A stretch of 64,000 nt of DNA from JANWXD01 sp035575135 (lineage in GTDB: Bacteria > Acidobacteriota > Terriglobia > Bryobacterales > Bryobacteraceae). The notes under the pieces are model-generated. The model was not told where the DNA came from, ran no database searches, and was given only the letters and a program-made list of their open reading frames with translations. Below are positions 16,829 through 28,184 of this stretch, in pieces; the first letter of the stretch is position 1; each line of letters starts with the position of its first letter. Location: positions 50,250 through 114,249 of the forward strand of contig DATLYE010000024.1 in the NCBI GenBank assembly GCA_035575135.1. The letters are read 5' to 3'. The translations under genes and the position numbers were made by a program.

Positions 16829-18607
16829 TCACTCCTGCGTCTTTGCCGCCCCGACCGGCTCGTTTTGCATCAGATAGTCTTTGTCCGCGCCGGGGACGCT
16901 GTATTCGTAAGCGCCGCGGTAGACCTCCGGGAGCCGGCCGCCGAAGTTGTCATGAGGCGGCGGGGATGGAACCGTCCATTCCAGGGTGGTTGCCTCCCAG
17001 GGGTTGACCGGCGCCCGGGCGCCCTTCTTCATGCTCCAGAAGAAGTTGAACAGGAAAATCAACTGCACGGCGGCGGTGAAGAAGGCGGCATGCGTCATGA
17101 AAGTATGCACCGGCATCAGCTGCCCTAAGAATTCAAACTCCTTGAAGTCCGCATACCGCCGCGGATTGCCGGCCACGCCCACAAAGTGCATGGGCGTGAA
17201 GATGGCGTAGACGCCGATAAAAGTCAGGTAGAAGTGGATCTTGCCGAGCGTCTCGTTCATCATGCGCCCGTACATCTTCGGAAACCAGTAGTAGGTCCCG
17301 GCGAAAATGCCGAAGATCGCCGCGACGCCCATGATCATGTGGAAATGGCCGACGACGAAGTAGGTGTCATGCAGATACAGATCGAGCGCCGGCTGTCCGA
17401 GGAAGATGCCGCTGATGCCGCCGGTGACAAACAGCGACACAAAGCCGAGCGCGAACAGCATCGGCGTGGTGAACCGGATGCGGCTTCCCCACAGCGTGCC
17501 GATCCAGTTGAACGTCTTGATGGCGGAAGGCACGCCGATGGTCATGGTGAGGACGGAGAAGGCGATCCCGGTGTACGGGTTCATGCCGCTGACGAACATA
17601 TGGTGGCCCCAGACCAGGAATCCCAGGAATCCGATGGCGAGGATCGCGTAGACCATGGCGCGGTAGCCGAAGATCGGCTTGCGGGCGAAGACAGAGAGGA
17701 CGGTAGAGGTCAGGCCCATGCCCGGCAGAATGGCGATGTAGACCTCGGGGTGGCCGAAGAACCAGAACAGGTGCTGCCACAGCAGCGGGGAGCCGCCCTT
17801 ATGGTTCAGGATCTGGTCGTTGACCACGAGCCCGGCCGGCAGGAAGAAACTCGTCCCTGCGACGCGATCGAGCAGCAGGAGGATGCCCGCCGCCAGCAGG
17901 ACGGCGAATCCCAGCAGGCTCAGGATGGCCGTGACGAACCATGCCCAGCAGGTCAAGGGCATGCGCATCAGCGTCATGCCTTTGGCGCGCAGATCAATGG
18001 TGGTGGCGATGAAGTTGATGGCTCCCATCAGCGAGGCGCCGCAAAACAGCGCGATGCTGAGGATCCACAGCGTTTGTCCCGTACCCTGTCCCGGGCCCGC
18101 GATCTCGCCGACGGCGCTGAGGGGCGGGTAGGCGGTCCACCCCGACAGCGGGGCCCCGCCGGGAACAAAAAACGCCGCCAGCAGCACCACCAGGGCCGCA
18201 AACGTGGTCCAGAAGGAAAGCATGTTGATGACCGGGAAGGCCATGTCTTCGGCGCCGATCTGCAGCGGCAGGAAATAGTTGCCGAAGCCGCTCTGCGGTG
18301 CCGTGGTGAGGACGAAAAACACCATGATGGTCCCGTGCATGGTCATCAGGGACAGGTACAGCTCCGGCGTCATGATGCCCCCGGCCGCGCCCGTGGGCCA
18401 CAGCTTCTCGAACCAGGAAACCTTGGCGTCGGGGTAGATCATGTGGAAGCGCATCAGCACCGACAGCAGCATCCCCACGAAGACGGAAAACAAAGCCAGC
18501 AGGTAGTACTGCTTTCCGATGACTTTGTGATCGGTGCTGAAGATATACTTGCGCAGAAAACCTTTCGGCGCCGCGTGCACCGCGTGGTGAACGACAGGAG
18601 ATGACAT
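16829..18607 (-). CDS. ctaD: Cytochrome c oxidase subunit I
   Basis: A 592-residue catalytic subunit with about 12 membrane helices plus a C-terminal extension. The binuclear-centre motif WFFGHPEVYIAILPG carries the CuB His, the cross-linked Tyr and the Glu of A1-type oxidases. WGHHMFVSGM gives the two further CuB histidines, VVGHFHMIMG the haem ligands, and VPSAIKTFNWIGTLWG the K-channel Lys. It reduces oxygen to water and pumps protons at the inner membrane. It sits between subunit II and the two subunit III genes with very short gaps, so one transcript is expected. Confidence 0.97.
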   Translation of the reverse strand: MSSPVVHHAVHAAPKGFLRKYIFSTDHKVIGKQYYLLALFSVFVGMLLSVLMRFHMIYPDAKVSWFEKLWPTGAAGGIMTPELYLSLMTMHGTIMVFFVLTTAPQSGFGNYFLPLQIGAEDMAFPVINMLSFWTTFAALVVLLAAFFVPGGAPLSGWTAYPPLSAVGEIAGPGQGTGQTLWILSIALFCGASLMGAINFIATTIDLRAKGMTLMRMPLTCWAWFVTAILSLLGFAVLLAAGILLLLDRVAGTSFFLPAGLVVNDQILNHKGGSPLLWQHLFWFFGHPEVYIAILPGMGLTSTVLSVFARKPIFGYRAMVYAILAIGFLGFLVWGHHMFVSGMNPYTGIAFSVLTMTIGVPSAIKTFNWIGTLWGSRIRFTTPMLFALGFVSLFVTGGISGIFLGQPALDLYLHDTYFVVGHFHMIMGVAAIFGIFAGTYYWFPKMYGRMMNETLGKIHFYLTFIGVYAIFTPMHFVGVAGNPRRYADFKEFEFLGQLMPVHTFMTHAAFFTAAVQLIFLFNFFWSMKKGARAPVNPWEATTLEWTVPSPPPHDNFGGRLPEVYRGAYEYSVPGADKDYLMQNEPVGAAKTQE

Positions 18608-18661
18608 CCGAACTCCCCTCTGCTGCGCTTCCGGAACACTCCCATCCGGAAAGCGCAGATG

Positions 18662-19465
18662 TTATGGCTGCTGGAGCTGACGCAACTGCTCCAGTTGCGC
18701 CTGCTCCCACTTGCGAAACTCTTCCGGCGTCAACACCTCCAGGGTGCTGCGCATCTGGTGGTGCCCGAGCCCGCACAGCTCCGAGCAGGGGATCTCATAG
18801 ACGCCGGTCTTGTCCGCCTGGAAGTGCAGCGGGATTTCCATACCGGGCACCAAATCCTGCTTCAGACGCAGTTCCCGCACAAAGAAGTTGTGGATCACGT
18901 CGCGCGACTTCAGCGTCAGGCGAACCGGGGTCCCGGCCGGAACGCGAAGCGACGATGTGACGATGTCGTCCCGGGCCGCCGGATCCGTGTCATCGAGCCC
19001 GAACGGATTGCCGGCGGCGTCGTTGATCAGCTTGATGTCCGTACGGCCGAATTTCCCGTCGGGCCCCGGATAGCGGAAGCTCCAGGCGAACTGTTTGCCC
19101 AGCACCTCCACGCGCAGGGCATTCTCGGGAGGACGCGCCAGATGAACCCCGGCGAAGACGCGCGTGCTGGCCAGAACCGCGCCGATGAACAGAATGGCCG
19201 CGGCCGACGTCCAGAGCGCCTCCAACTTGTTGTTGCCGTGGGAATAAACGGCCGGCTTGCCGCGATCCCGGTAGCGGATGATTACGTAGCCGAGCGCCAG
19301 TTGCGCCAGGAAGAAGATGACGCCGGTGACCAAAAGGGTGCTCAGGAAGTGCTGGTCATAGGTAATGCCGTGCTGGTTGATGGGCGGGGGGAACCACCAC
19401 AGACGCGCCAGGAAGACATAAACGATGACGACGGCAAACGCCCAGACAATGAACGCCAGCGGCAT
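18662..19465 (-). CDS. ctaC: Cytochrome c oxidase subunit II
   Basis: A 267-residue subunit from the ATG preceded by an excellent Shine-Dalgarno (GGAGAGGAGG). An upstream in-frame extension is rejected for that reason. Three hydrophobic segments are visible: an N-terminal signal/anchor helix, FLSTLLVTGVIFFLAQLALGYVIIRY split over about residues 42-67, and one near 85-105. The cupredoxin domain holds the CuA ligands: His in DVIHNFFV and the C-x3-C-x3-H-x2-M set in CSELCGLGHHQM. No C-terminal cytochrome c domain is present, unlike classical caa3 enzymes, so electrons must come from a separate cytochrome c. First gene of the operon. Confidence 0.95.
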   Translation of the reverse strand: MPLAFIVWAFAVVIVYVFLARLWWFPPPINQHGITYDQHFLSTLLVTGVIFFLAQLALGYVIIRYRDRGKPAVYSHGNNKLEALWTSAAAILFIGAVLASTRVFAGVHLARPPENALRVEVLGKQFAWSFRYPGPDGKFGRTDIKLINDAAGNPFGLDDTDPAARDDIVTSSLRVPAGTPVRLTLKSRDVIHNFFVRELRLKQDLVPGMEIPLHFQADKTGVYEIPCSELCGLGHHQMRSTLEVLTPEEFRKWEQAQLEQLRQLQQP

Positions 19466-19509
19466 CCCGCCTCCTCTCCAGAGGACGCACCCTCTGATTC
19501 CGAGGCTCA

Positions 19510-19538
19510 TACATATCACACCCAGAGCGAAAGTGCAA
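19510..19538 (-). promoter_or_regulatory. Putative promoter of the oxidase operon
   Basis: Minus-strand TTGCAC and TATGTA are separated by 17 bases, with TG one base upstream of the second hexamer (an extended -10). The element lies about 45 bases upstream of the subunit II start codon. Confidence 0.45.
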
Positions 19539-19588
19539 CACTCCCGCCGAATTTTTTTTAAGTCCGTGCTCGGCCCCGACCGGCCCGG

Positions 19589-20872
19589 TCAATTGCGCCG
19601 TACGCTCTCGAGAAGGCGGAAAAACTCCGGGAACGAAACCGCTGCCGCCCCGGCTCCCTCAAGGAGAGATTCTCCCTCGGCGGCCAGTGCGGCGACGGTG
19701 AAGGCCATGGCGATCCGGTGATCGCCGAAGGAATCCAGGGCGGCGCCGCGCAGGCGCTGGCGCCCGGCAACGCGGAAGCCGTCCGGCAGCATTTCCACGG
19801 AAGCGCCCATACGGCGGAGGTTCTCGCACACGGTGGCGATCCGGTCGCTCTCTTTGACGCGCAGTTCGGCGGCGTCGCGAACCGTTAAACCTTCTTCGCT
19901 CAGGGCGCCCAGGACCGCCAGGACGGGAATTTCGTCAATCAGGGCCGCCGTCATGGCCTTTTCGACCACTCCTCCGCGCAGAGAGGAGCTGCGCACTTCG
20001 ATGTCGCCCACCAGCTCGCCGGCCCGCTCGCGGACGTCCACGACCCGAATGCGGGCGCCCATGGCGCACAGAAAATCGAGCAGCGCCGCGCGGGTGGGGT
20101 TGAGGCCCACATCTTCGAGGAGCAGTTCTGAGCCGGGCAGGATCAGGGCGGCGGCGATAAAGAACGCCGCAGAAGACAGGTCGCCCGGGACCTCCAGCCG
20201 GCGTCCCTGCAGTCGCGGGGCGCCGGTCACGGAGATGCGGCGGCCGCTGACTTCGACATCGGCGCCGAATTGACGGAGGGCGATTTCGGTGTGGTCGCGC
20301 GTGCGCACAGGCTCGATGACGGTCGTACGGCCCGCAGCGTACAGGCCGGCCAGCAGGATGCAGCTTTTGACCTGCGCGCTGGCGACAGGCAGCTCGTATT
20401 CGATGGCCCGCAACTGTGCTCCACGGATTTCCAGCGGGGGAAAGCGTCCTTCCCTCGCCTGGACCCGTGCCCCCATTAGCTCGAGCGGCCGGAGGATCCG
20501 GTCCATGGGACGGCGCGACAGGGACTCATCTCCTCCGATGCGGCTGGTAAAAGGCTGGCCGGCCAGCACACCGGCGAGCATCCGGATGGTGGAGCCCGAG
20601 TTGCCTGCATCCAGCACGGTCCCGGGCGGCTCCAAACCGTGGAGCCCCCTTCCCCGGATGACGACTTCGGCGCCCTGCGCCTCCACCGGCACACCCAGGG
20701 CGCGCAGGCATTGGAGCGTCGAGCGGCAGTCGGCGCCCGTGGCGTAATTTCGGATGCGCGTTTCGCCTTCGGCGAGGGCGCCCAGGATCGCGTAACGGTG
20801 CGTGATGGACTTGTCGCCGGGCAACCGCAGGGTGCCGCACACTCGCGCTGCCGGCAAGATGCGCTCGCTCAT
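19589..20872 (-). CDS. aroA: 3-phosphoshikimate 1-carboxyvinyltransferase (EPSP synthase)
   Basis: A 427-residue EPSP synthase that joins shikimate-3-phosphate and phosphoenolpyruvate in aromatic amino acid synthesis. LPGDKSITHRYAILGALAEG binds substrate. DAGNSGSTIRMLAG is the variant of the glycine motif seen in Bacillus-type enzymes. DESLSRRPM, VASAQVKSCILLAGL, VPGDLSSAAFFI, LRVKESDR and the C-terminal SFGDHRIAMAF are all present, so the enzyme should be active. It is divergent from dnaE2, and 123 bases separate it from the downstream oxidase operon, which has its own promoter candidate. Confidence 0.96.
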   Translation of the reverse strand: MSERILPAARVCGTLRLPGDKSITHRYAILGALAEGETRIRNYATGADCRSTLQCLRALGVPVEAQGAEVVIRGRGLHGLEPPGTVLDAGNSGSTIRMLAGVLAGQPFTSRIGGDESLSRRPMDRILRPLELMGARVQAREGRFPPLEIRGAQLRAIEYELPVASAQVKSCILLAGLYAAGRTTVIEPVRTRDHTEIALRQFGADVEVSGRRISVTGAPRLQGRRLEVPGDLSSAAFFIAAALILPGSELLLEDVGLNPTRAALLDFLCAMGARIRVVDVRERAGELVGDIEVRSSSLRGGVVEKAMTAALIDEIPVLAVLGALSEEGLTVRDAAELRVKESDRIATVCENLRRMGASVEMLPDGFRVAGRQRLRGAALDSFGDHRIAMAFTVAALAAEGESLLEGAGAAAVSFPEFFRLLESVRRN

Positions 20873-20959
20873 TGGGGGAATTTTCCATTCTACGAGAAGC
20901 GGCCTTGGCCACAGCGGGGTGCCTCCGGCCGGGACCCGGCTGAACTCCGCTGCGGGTTC

Positions 20960-20989
20960 TTGACAGATCCGGGCCAGAGGAGGCAGAAT
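20960..20989 (+). promoter_or_regulatory. Putative dnaE2 promoter
   Basis: A perfect -35 box TTGACA is followed after 18 bases by CAGAAT (four of six matches to consensus). The predicted start of transcription would be about 20 bases upstream of the GTG start codon. No LexA-like palindrome is obvious across it. Confidence 0.45.
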
Positions 20990-21017
20990 AACACCAGGCG
21001 AATAAAAAGCGAAAGTT

Positions 21018-24000
21018 GTGCCCTACTACGCGGAGCTTCATGCCCGTTCCGCCTTCAGCTTCCTGGAAGGCTCCTCGCTGCCGGAGGAGCTGATCGAGCG
21101 GGCGGCGGAGTTGGAGATCCCCGCCGTCGCGCTGCTGGATCGCGACGGCGTCTACGGCGCTCCCCGCTTTCACATGGCGGCCAAGAAGGCCGGCCTGCGG
21201 GCGATCATCGGCGCCGAGGTGACCTCGGCCGAAGGTTGCCGCTATTCGCTGCTGGCGGCAAACCGCACCGGCTACCAGAACCTGTGCCGGCTCATCACGC
21301 GGATGAAACTGCGCGCACCGAAGGGCGAAGCCGCCGCGACGCTGGAGGATCTGGCCCAGCATGCCGCCGGGCTGATCTGCCTCACAGGCGGTGAAGAAGG
21401 CCCCTTGGCGCCGGCGCTTCAAAAAGGGTTGCCTGAGGCGCGCGCTTGCCTGGAGCGCCTGATTTCCGTCTTTGGCAAGCACAACATTTACATCGAACTC
21501 CAGCGCCATTACGAGCGAGGCGAGGAAGCGCGGAACCAGGCGTTGATGGAACTGGCCGCCAGCCTTCGGCTGCCGCTGCTGGCGACCAACGGCGTGCGCT
21601 ATGCCCGTCCGGAGCGCCGCGAACTGCTCGACGTCTTCACGGCGGTCCGGCACAAGGTCACGGTTTTCGAAGCCGGCCGGCTGCTGGAGAGGAACTCGGA
21701 GCGGTACCTGAAGCCGCCTCAACAGATGGACCGTCTCTTTGCCGACGTTCCGGAGGCGGTTCGCAATACGGAGGAACTGGCGTCGCGGATCGTATTCACG
21801 CTGGCGGATCTGGGCTACCGTTTCCCGCGCTATCCCGTGCCGCCGGGTGAAACGATGAACTCGTTGTTGCGGCGGCTGGTGGAGGCCGGGGCGCGCGAAC
21901 GCTACCGGCCCTCTGATGAGCGCGCCCGCCGCCAGTTGGAACGCGAACTGGCGCTGATCGAGAAGCTGGACCTGGCGGGCTATTTCCTCATTGTGTGGGA
22001 TATCGTTCGTTTCTGCCGGGAGCAGGGCATTCTGGTGCAGGGGCGCGGATCGGCGGCCAACAGCGCGGTCTGCTATGTTCTCGGCATCACCGCAGTGGAT
22101 CCGGTGGGCATGGATCTGCTGTTCGAACGGTTCCTGTCCGAGGAGCGCGGCGAGTGGCCGGACATTGATCTGGACCTGCCGAGCGGCGAGCAGCGCGAGC
22201 GCGTCATTCAGTACGTCTACCGGCGCTACGGGCCCCGCGGCGCCGCCATGACGGCCAACGTGATCACCTATCGCGACCGCTCCGCCGTGCGCGACTTGGG
22301 CAAAGCGCTCGGCTTTCCGGAAGCAGCGCTGGCGCGGCTGGGCGCGCTGGCGGCGGGCTTCGAATGGGACGATCCGGAGAACACGCCGGAGCGCTGCTTT
22401 CGCGAAGCCGGTCTGGATCTGCACGATCCGCTGGCGCGGAAGTTTCTGGAGCTGTACCAGGCGGCGCAGGATCTGCCACGGCACCTGGGCCAGCACTCGG
22501 GCGGCATGGTGATTTGCGAAGACGCCCTCGACGCCGTCGTGCCGCTGGAGCCGGCCACCATGCCCGGGCGCGTCGTCATCCAGTGGGACAAAGAAGACTG
22601 CGCCGACATGGGCATCATCAAAGTGGATCTGCTCGGGCTGGGCATGATGGCGGCGCTGGAGGAATCCATCCGGCTGATCCGCGCGGCATGGGGCGAAGAG
22701 GTGGATCTGGCGCGTCTGCCCAAGGACGATCCCGCGGTCTACGAAGCCTTGCAGAAGGCCGACACCATCGGCATGTTTCAGGTGGAGAGCCGCGCACAGA
22801 TGTCCTGTCTGCCGCGCCTGAAGCCGGAGAAGTTTTACGACCTGGTGGTGGAGGTGGCCATCATCCGTCCCGGGCCGATCGTGGGCAAGATGGTGCATCC
22901 GTACCTGCGGCGGCGGCAGGGGCTGGAGCCGGTCAGCTATCCGCACCCGTCACTCGAGCCGGTCCTGCGGCGCACGCTGGGCGTGCCGCTGTTTCAGGAG
23001 CAGTTGCTGCGCATGGCCATGACGGTGGCGGGCTTTACCGGCGGTGAGGCCGAGGAGCTGCGGCGCGCCATGGGCTTCAAGCGCTCCGAGAAACGGATGA
23101 AGGAGATCGAAGTGAGGCTGCGGCAGGGCATGGAGCGCAACGGCATTGATCCGGAAGCGCAGGAGAAAATCGTGCAGTCCATCACGTCCTTTGCGCTGTA
23201 CGGATTTCCCGAGTCGCATGCCGCCAGCTTCGCGCTGCTGGCTTATGCCAGCGCCTGGATCAAGGTGCACTACCCGGCGGCCTTTGTGGCGGCGCTGCTC
23301 AACTGCCAGCCCATGGGCTTCTATCATCCGGCCACACTCATCAAAGACGCGCAGCGCCACGGAGTGCATTTCCGGCCCGTGGACGTGGCGCGCTCGGAGG
23401 TCGCCTGCACCATCGAGGAAGACGAGCACGGCCACAAGTACGTGCGACTGGGATTGAACTACGTCAAAGGATTGCGCGCGGAGGCCGCGGCGGCGATCGT
23501 GGCGGAGCGCGCCCGGGCCCCGTTCCGGGATATCGAGGATCTGATCCGGCGCGCGCGCCTGCGCAAAGACGAAGTCGCAGTGCTGGCTGAAGCCGGGGCG
23601 CTGAATTCGCTGCTTCCCGCGCACGAGGCACACCGGCGGGCCGCGCTGTGGGAAGCCGCGCGGGCGGTGCGCCCGGCCGGGGAGTTGTATGCGGAGGCCT
23701 CCCCTGCCGGCGTGCCTTCCCCGCTGGCGCGCATGACGCTGCCCGAGCGCCTGCGGGCCGACTTTCGCACGACCGACGTCACCATCGGCCCGCATCCGAT
23801 GCGGCTGCACCGCGAGCGGATGCGCAGGATGGGCGTGCGCGCGGCGGCCGAATTGAAGCTCCTTCCGAACGGCGCCTGGGTGCGCACGGCCGGTTGCGTG
23901 ATCTGCCGCCAGCGGCCCGGAACGGCCAAGGGTTTTGTCTTTCTGAGTCTCGAAGATGAAACCGGAGTGGCCAATGTGATTCTCACGCCGGACTTTTTCG

Positions 24001-24149
24001 ACCGGCACCGGGTGACGATCGTCAGCGAACCCTACCTTGTGGTGGAAGGCCCGCTCCAGAATCAGGACGGGGTGATTCACGTGCGGGCCGAGCGCGTGGA
24101 ACCGATGCTGCCCGTCGAGGTCGCGGTCGAGTCGCGGGATTTCCGTTAA
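21018..24149 (+). CDS. dnaE2: Error-prone DNA polymerase DnaE2 (ImuC)
   Basis: A 1043-residue C-family polymerase alpha subunit. The N-terminal PHP domain starts YAELHARSAFSFLEGSS, the form typical of DnaE2 rather than DnaE1, and length and C terminus (VESRDFR) also match DnaE2. Catalytic aspartates are D382 and D384 in PDIDLDLPSGEQ and D537 in IKVDLLGLG. A helix-hairpin-helix region and an OB fold (GWVRTAGCVICRQRPG-like segment near residue 955) follow. DnaE2 carries out translesion synthesis, normally with ImuA and ImuB in SOS-induced cassettes; neither is adjacent here. recA lies about 6 kb away in a separate unit. Confidence 0.93.
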   Translation: MPYYAELHARSAFSFLEGSSLPEELIERAAELEIPAVALLDRDGVYGAPRFHMAAKKAGLRAIIGAEVTSAEGCRYSLLAANRTGYQNLCRLITRMKLRAPKGEAAATLEDLAQHAAGLICLTGGEEGPLAPALQKGLPEARACLERLISVFGKHNIYIELQRHYERGEEARNQALMELAASLRLPLLATNGVRYARPERRELLDVFTAVRHKVTVFEAGRLLERNSERYLKPPQQMDRLFADVPEAVRNTEELASRIVFTLADLGYRFPRYPVPPGETMNSLLRRLVEAGARERYRPSDERARRQLERELALIEKLDLAGYFLIVWDIVRFCREQGILVQGRGSAANSAVCYVLGITAVDPVGMDLLFERFLSEERGEWPDIDLDLPSGEQRERVIQYVYRRYGPRGAAMTANVITYRDRSAVRDLGKALGFPEAALARLGALAAGFEWDDPENTPERCFREAGLDLHDPLARKFLELYQAAQDLPRHLGQHSGGMVICEDALDAVVPLEPATMPGRVVIQWDKEDCADMGIIKVDLLGLGMMAALEESIRLIRAAWGEEVDLARLPKDDPAVYEALQKADTIGMFQVESRAQMSCLPRLKPEKFYDLVVEVAIIRPGPIVGKMVHPYLRRRQGLEPVSYPHPSLEPVLRRTLGVPLFQEQLLRMAMTVAGFTGGEAEELRRAMGFKRSEKRMKEIEVRLRQGMERNGIDPEAQEKIVQSITSFALYGFPESHAASFALLAYASAWIKVHYPAAFVAALLNCQPMGFYHPATLIKDAQRHGVHFRPVDVARSEVACTIEEDEHGHKYVRLGLNYVKGLRAEAAAAIVAERARAPFRDIEDLIRRARLRKDEVAVLAEAGALNSLLPAHEAHRRAALWEAARAVRPAGELYAEASPAGVPSPLARMTLPERLRADFRTTDVTIGPHPMRLHRERMRRMGVRAAAELKLLPNGAWVRTAGCVICRQRPGTAKGFVFLSLEDETGVANVILTPDFFDRHRVTIVSEPYLVVEGPLQNQDGVIHVRAERVEPMLPVEVAVESRDFR

Positions 24150-24240
24150 GCCCGGCTTCGGATGGATCCCTGCCCCTCGGCTGGTTCGCGTAATGCCCGG
24201 AGCCGCCGGAGCCACGGCCGCGGTTTCCTGGCGCCGGAAC

Positions 24241-24465
24241 TCACCGTCTTTGCCGCGGCGACTCCTCCCCCCGCTGCCCGGATGCCTGGCCGCCCTGCGA
24301 CGATCCGCCCCGATGCCTGGGCATGCGTCCGGCCTCCTGGAGGGCCCGGCGAAGCAGATACTCGATCTGGCCGTTGAGGCTGCGCAACTCCTCGGCGGCC
24401 CACCGCTCCAGGGCTTCGTGTACCGCGGGATCCAGGCGGAGCAGGAATGCCTTGCGCTGTGCCAC
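24241..24465 (-). CDS. Ribbon-helix-helix (Arc/CopG-type) DNA-binding protein
   Basis: A 74-residue protein read from GTG (AQRKAFLLRLDPAVHEALERW). The strand RKAFLLRLDP followed by two helices, with AAEELRSLNGQIEYLLRRAL, fits the ribbon-helix-helix fold in which the basic strand enters the DNA major groove. The remaining tail is basic and disordered (HRGGSSQGG). It starts 20 bases after the SPFH gene, so it is the second gene of a two-gene operon. Such small repressors usually control their own operon; a palindromic candidate operator sits just before the SPFH start codon. Confidence 0.75.
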   Translation of the reverse strand: MAQRKAFLLRLDPAVHEALERWAAEELRSLNGQIEYLLRRALQEAGRMPRHRGGSSQGGQASGQRGEESPRQRR

Positions 24466-24485
24466 GGGCTGCCTGTACCGGCCGG

Positions 24486-25352
24486 TTACGGATAGAGCGT
24501 CCCGGTGTTGACCACCGGCAGCACGTCGCGTTCGCTGCAAAGGACAACCATGAGGTTGCTCACCATGGCCGCCTTACGTTCCTCGTCCAGGTCCACGACA
24601 TGCTTCCGCCCGAGTTCTTCCAGGGCCATTTCCACCATTCCTACCGCACCCTCGACGATCTTTTGCCGCGCGGCGACCACCGCAGCCGCCTGCTGGCGGC
24701 GCAGCATGGCGCCGGCGATCTCCGGGGCGTAGGCCAGATGACTGATCCGCGCTTCCAGCACCTCCACTCCGGCCTTGGCCAACCGATCCTGGACTTCGCG
24801 CCGTAATTGCTCTGTGATTTCTGCCACGGACAGCCGCAACGAGATCTCCCCTTCATGGGCGTCGTAAGGATAGCTCGTGGCCAGGTTGCGTACGGCGGCT
24901 TCGCTTTGCACGTGGACGAAGTTCTCGTAATTGTCCACGTTGAAGAGGGCTTCGTAGGTATCCACGACGCGCCAGACGACCACCGCCGCGATCTCGATCG
25001 GGTTACCGTCCCGGTCGTTGACCTTGAGCTTGCCGCTCTCGAAGTTGCGCACGCGCAGCGAGATTCTCCGGCGCGTGGTCAGCGGGTTCACCCACCAGAA
25101 CCCCGAGCGGCGGATGCTGCCCTTGTAGACGCCGAACAGGGTGACCACGCGGGCTTCGTTCGGGTTGACGACGGTGAGTCCCAAGAACAGCACCCATCCG
25201 ACGCTCAGGTAGATCGCCGCCGCTACGATGCCGGGACCATACCCGGCCCGGGAAGCGGCGATCAAGCCGAGAACAGCGAGAATCTCGAGTACGAGTCCCC
25301 CGACCAGAAACGGCCAGCCGGAGCGAGGATGTAATTCGTGTTCTAGTTGCAT
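24486..25352 (-). CDS. SPFH/Band-7 (stomatin-prohibitin) membrane protein
   Basis: A 288-residue protein with two N-terminal membrane helices (about 14-35 and 42-62) followed by an SPFH domain: NPNEARVVTLFGVYKGSIR, GFWWVNPL, LKVNDRDGNPIEIAAVVVWR and the helical stretch EITEQLRREVQDRLAKAGVE. The flotillin-like coiled-coil tail is short. Band-7 proteins form oligomeric cages on membranes that organise or protect other membrane proteins. No NfeD or membrane protease partner is adjacent; instead a ribbon-helix-helix protein is encoded downstream. Shine-Dalgarno AGAGGCG precedes the ATG. Confidence 0.9.
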   Translation of the reverse strand: MQLEHELHPRSGWPFLVGGLVLEILAVLGLIAASRAGYGPGIVAAAIYLSVGWVLFLGLTVVNPNEARVVTLFGVYKGSIRRSGFWWVNPLTTRRRISLRVRNFESGKLKVNDRDGNPIEIAAVVVWRVVDTYEALFNVDNYENFVHVQSEAAVRNLATSYPYDAHEGEISLRLSVAEITEQLRREVQDRLAKAGVEVLEARISHLAYAPEIAGAMLRRQQAAAVVAARQKIVEGAVGMVEMALEELGRKHVVDLDEERKAAMVSNLMVVLCSERDVLPVVNTGTLYP

Positions 25353-25363
25353 GGCGCCTCTTA

Positions 25364-25378
25364 ATATCGGAATGATAT
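25364..25378 (-). promoter_or_regulatory. Putative operator of the SPFH-RHH operon
   Basis: Reading the minus strand, TGATATCATTCCGATATTA lies 10-30 bases upstream of the SPFH start. It contains a perfect inverted repeat (ATATC-N5-GATAT), which also reads as two GATAT half-sites exactly 10 bases apart, one helical turn. That spacing suits cooperative binding by ribbon-helix-helix dimers. The site overlaps where the core promoter should be, which suggests repression. Confidence 0.5.
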
Positions 25379-25539
25379 CACAAAGCTAGCACACCACGCA
25401 AGGAGTCTGCTGCGGGGGCATCGAACGGGCATGCTGGCTGGAACCGGGGGACCGGGCTCTGGGGCTGCCGGTTGGCACCGGGCACACCGTGCGTCGCGAG
25501 GGCACAGGCAGCGCGGACTGACGCGGGCCCGCCCCTCTG

Positions 25540-28068
<2,529 letters not shown>

Positions 28069-28184
28069 GGTGCGCTCCTCTGACTGGAGTTTCGCCTGAT
28101 CTTCGCTACAAGACCAGCTTGTATTCTACTTTATAATTCTAACATAAGTCTCTGCCAGACAGGGAGGTTAGAGTCTTGAGGCGG

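Noticed and set aside
17186..18604. 472-codon plus-strand open frame opposite cytochrome oxidase subunit I
   Set aside because: Highly charged Asp/Gln/His/Arg translation with no motif, antisense to ctaD.
19550..19591. T-run plus GACCGG/CCGGTC hairpin as an intrinsic terminator of aroA
   Set aside because: aroA is on the minus strand, where the run reads as A residues, and the hairpin overlaps the aroA stop codon. The geometry is wrong for a terminator.
20526..22946. 806-codon minus-strand open frame across aroA 5' end and dnaE2
   Set aside because: It is antisense to two clear genes, its translation has no recognisable domain, and it is His/Gln/Arg-rich as expected from high-GC third-position bias.
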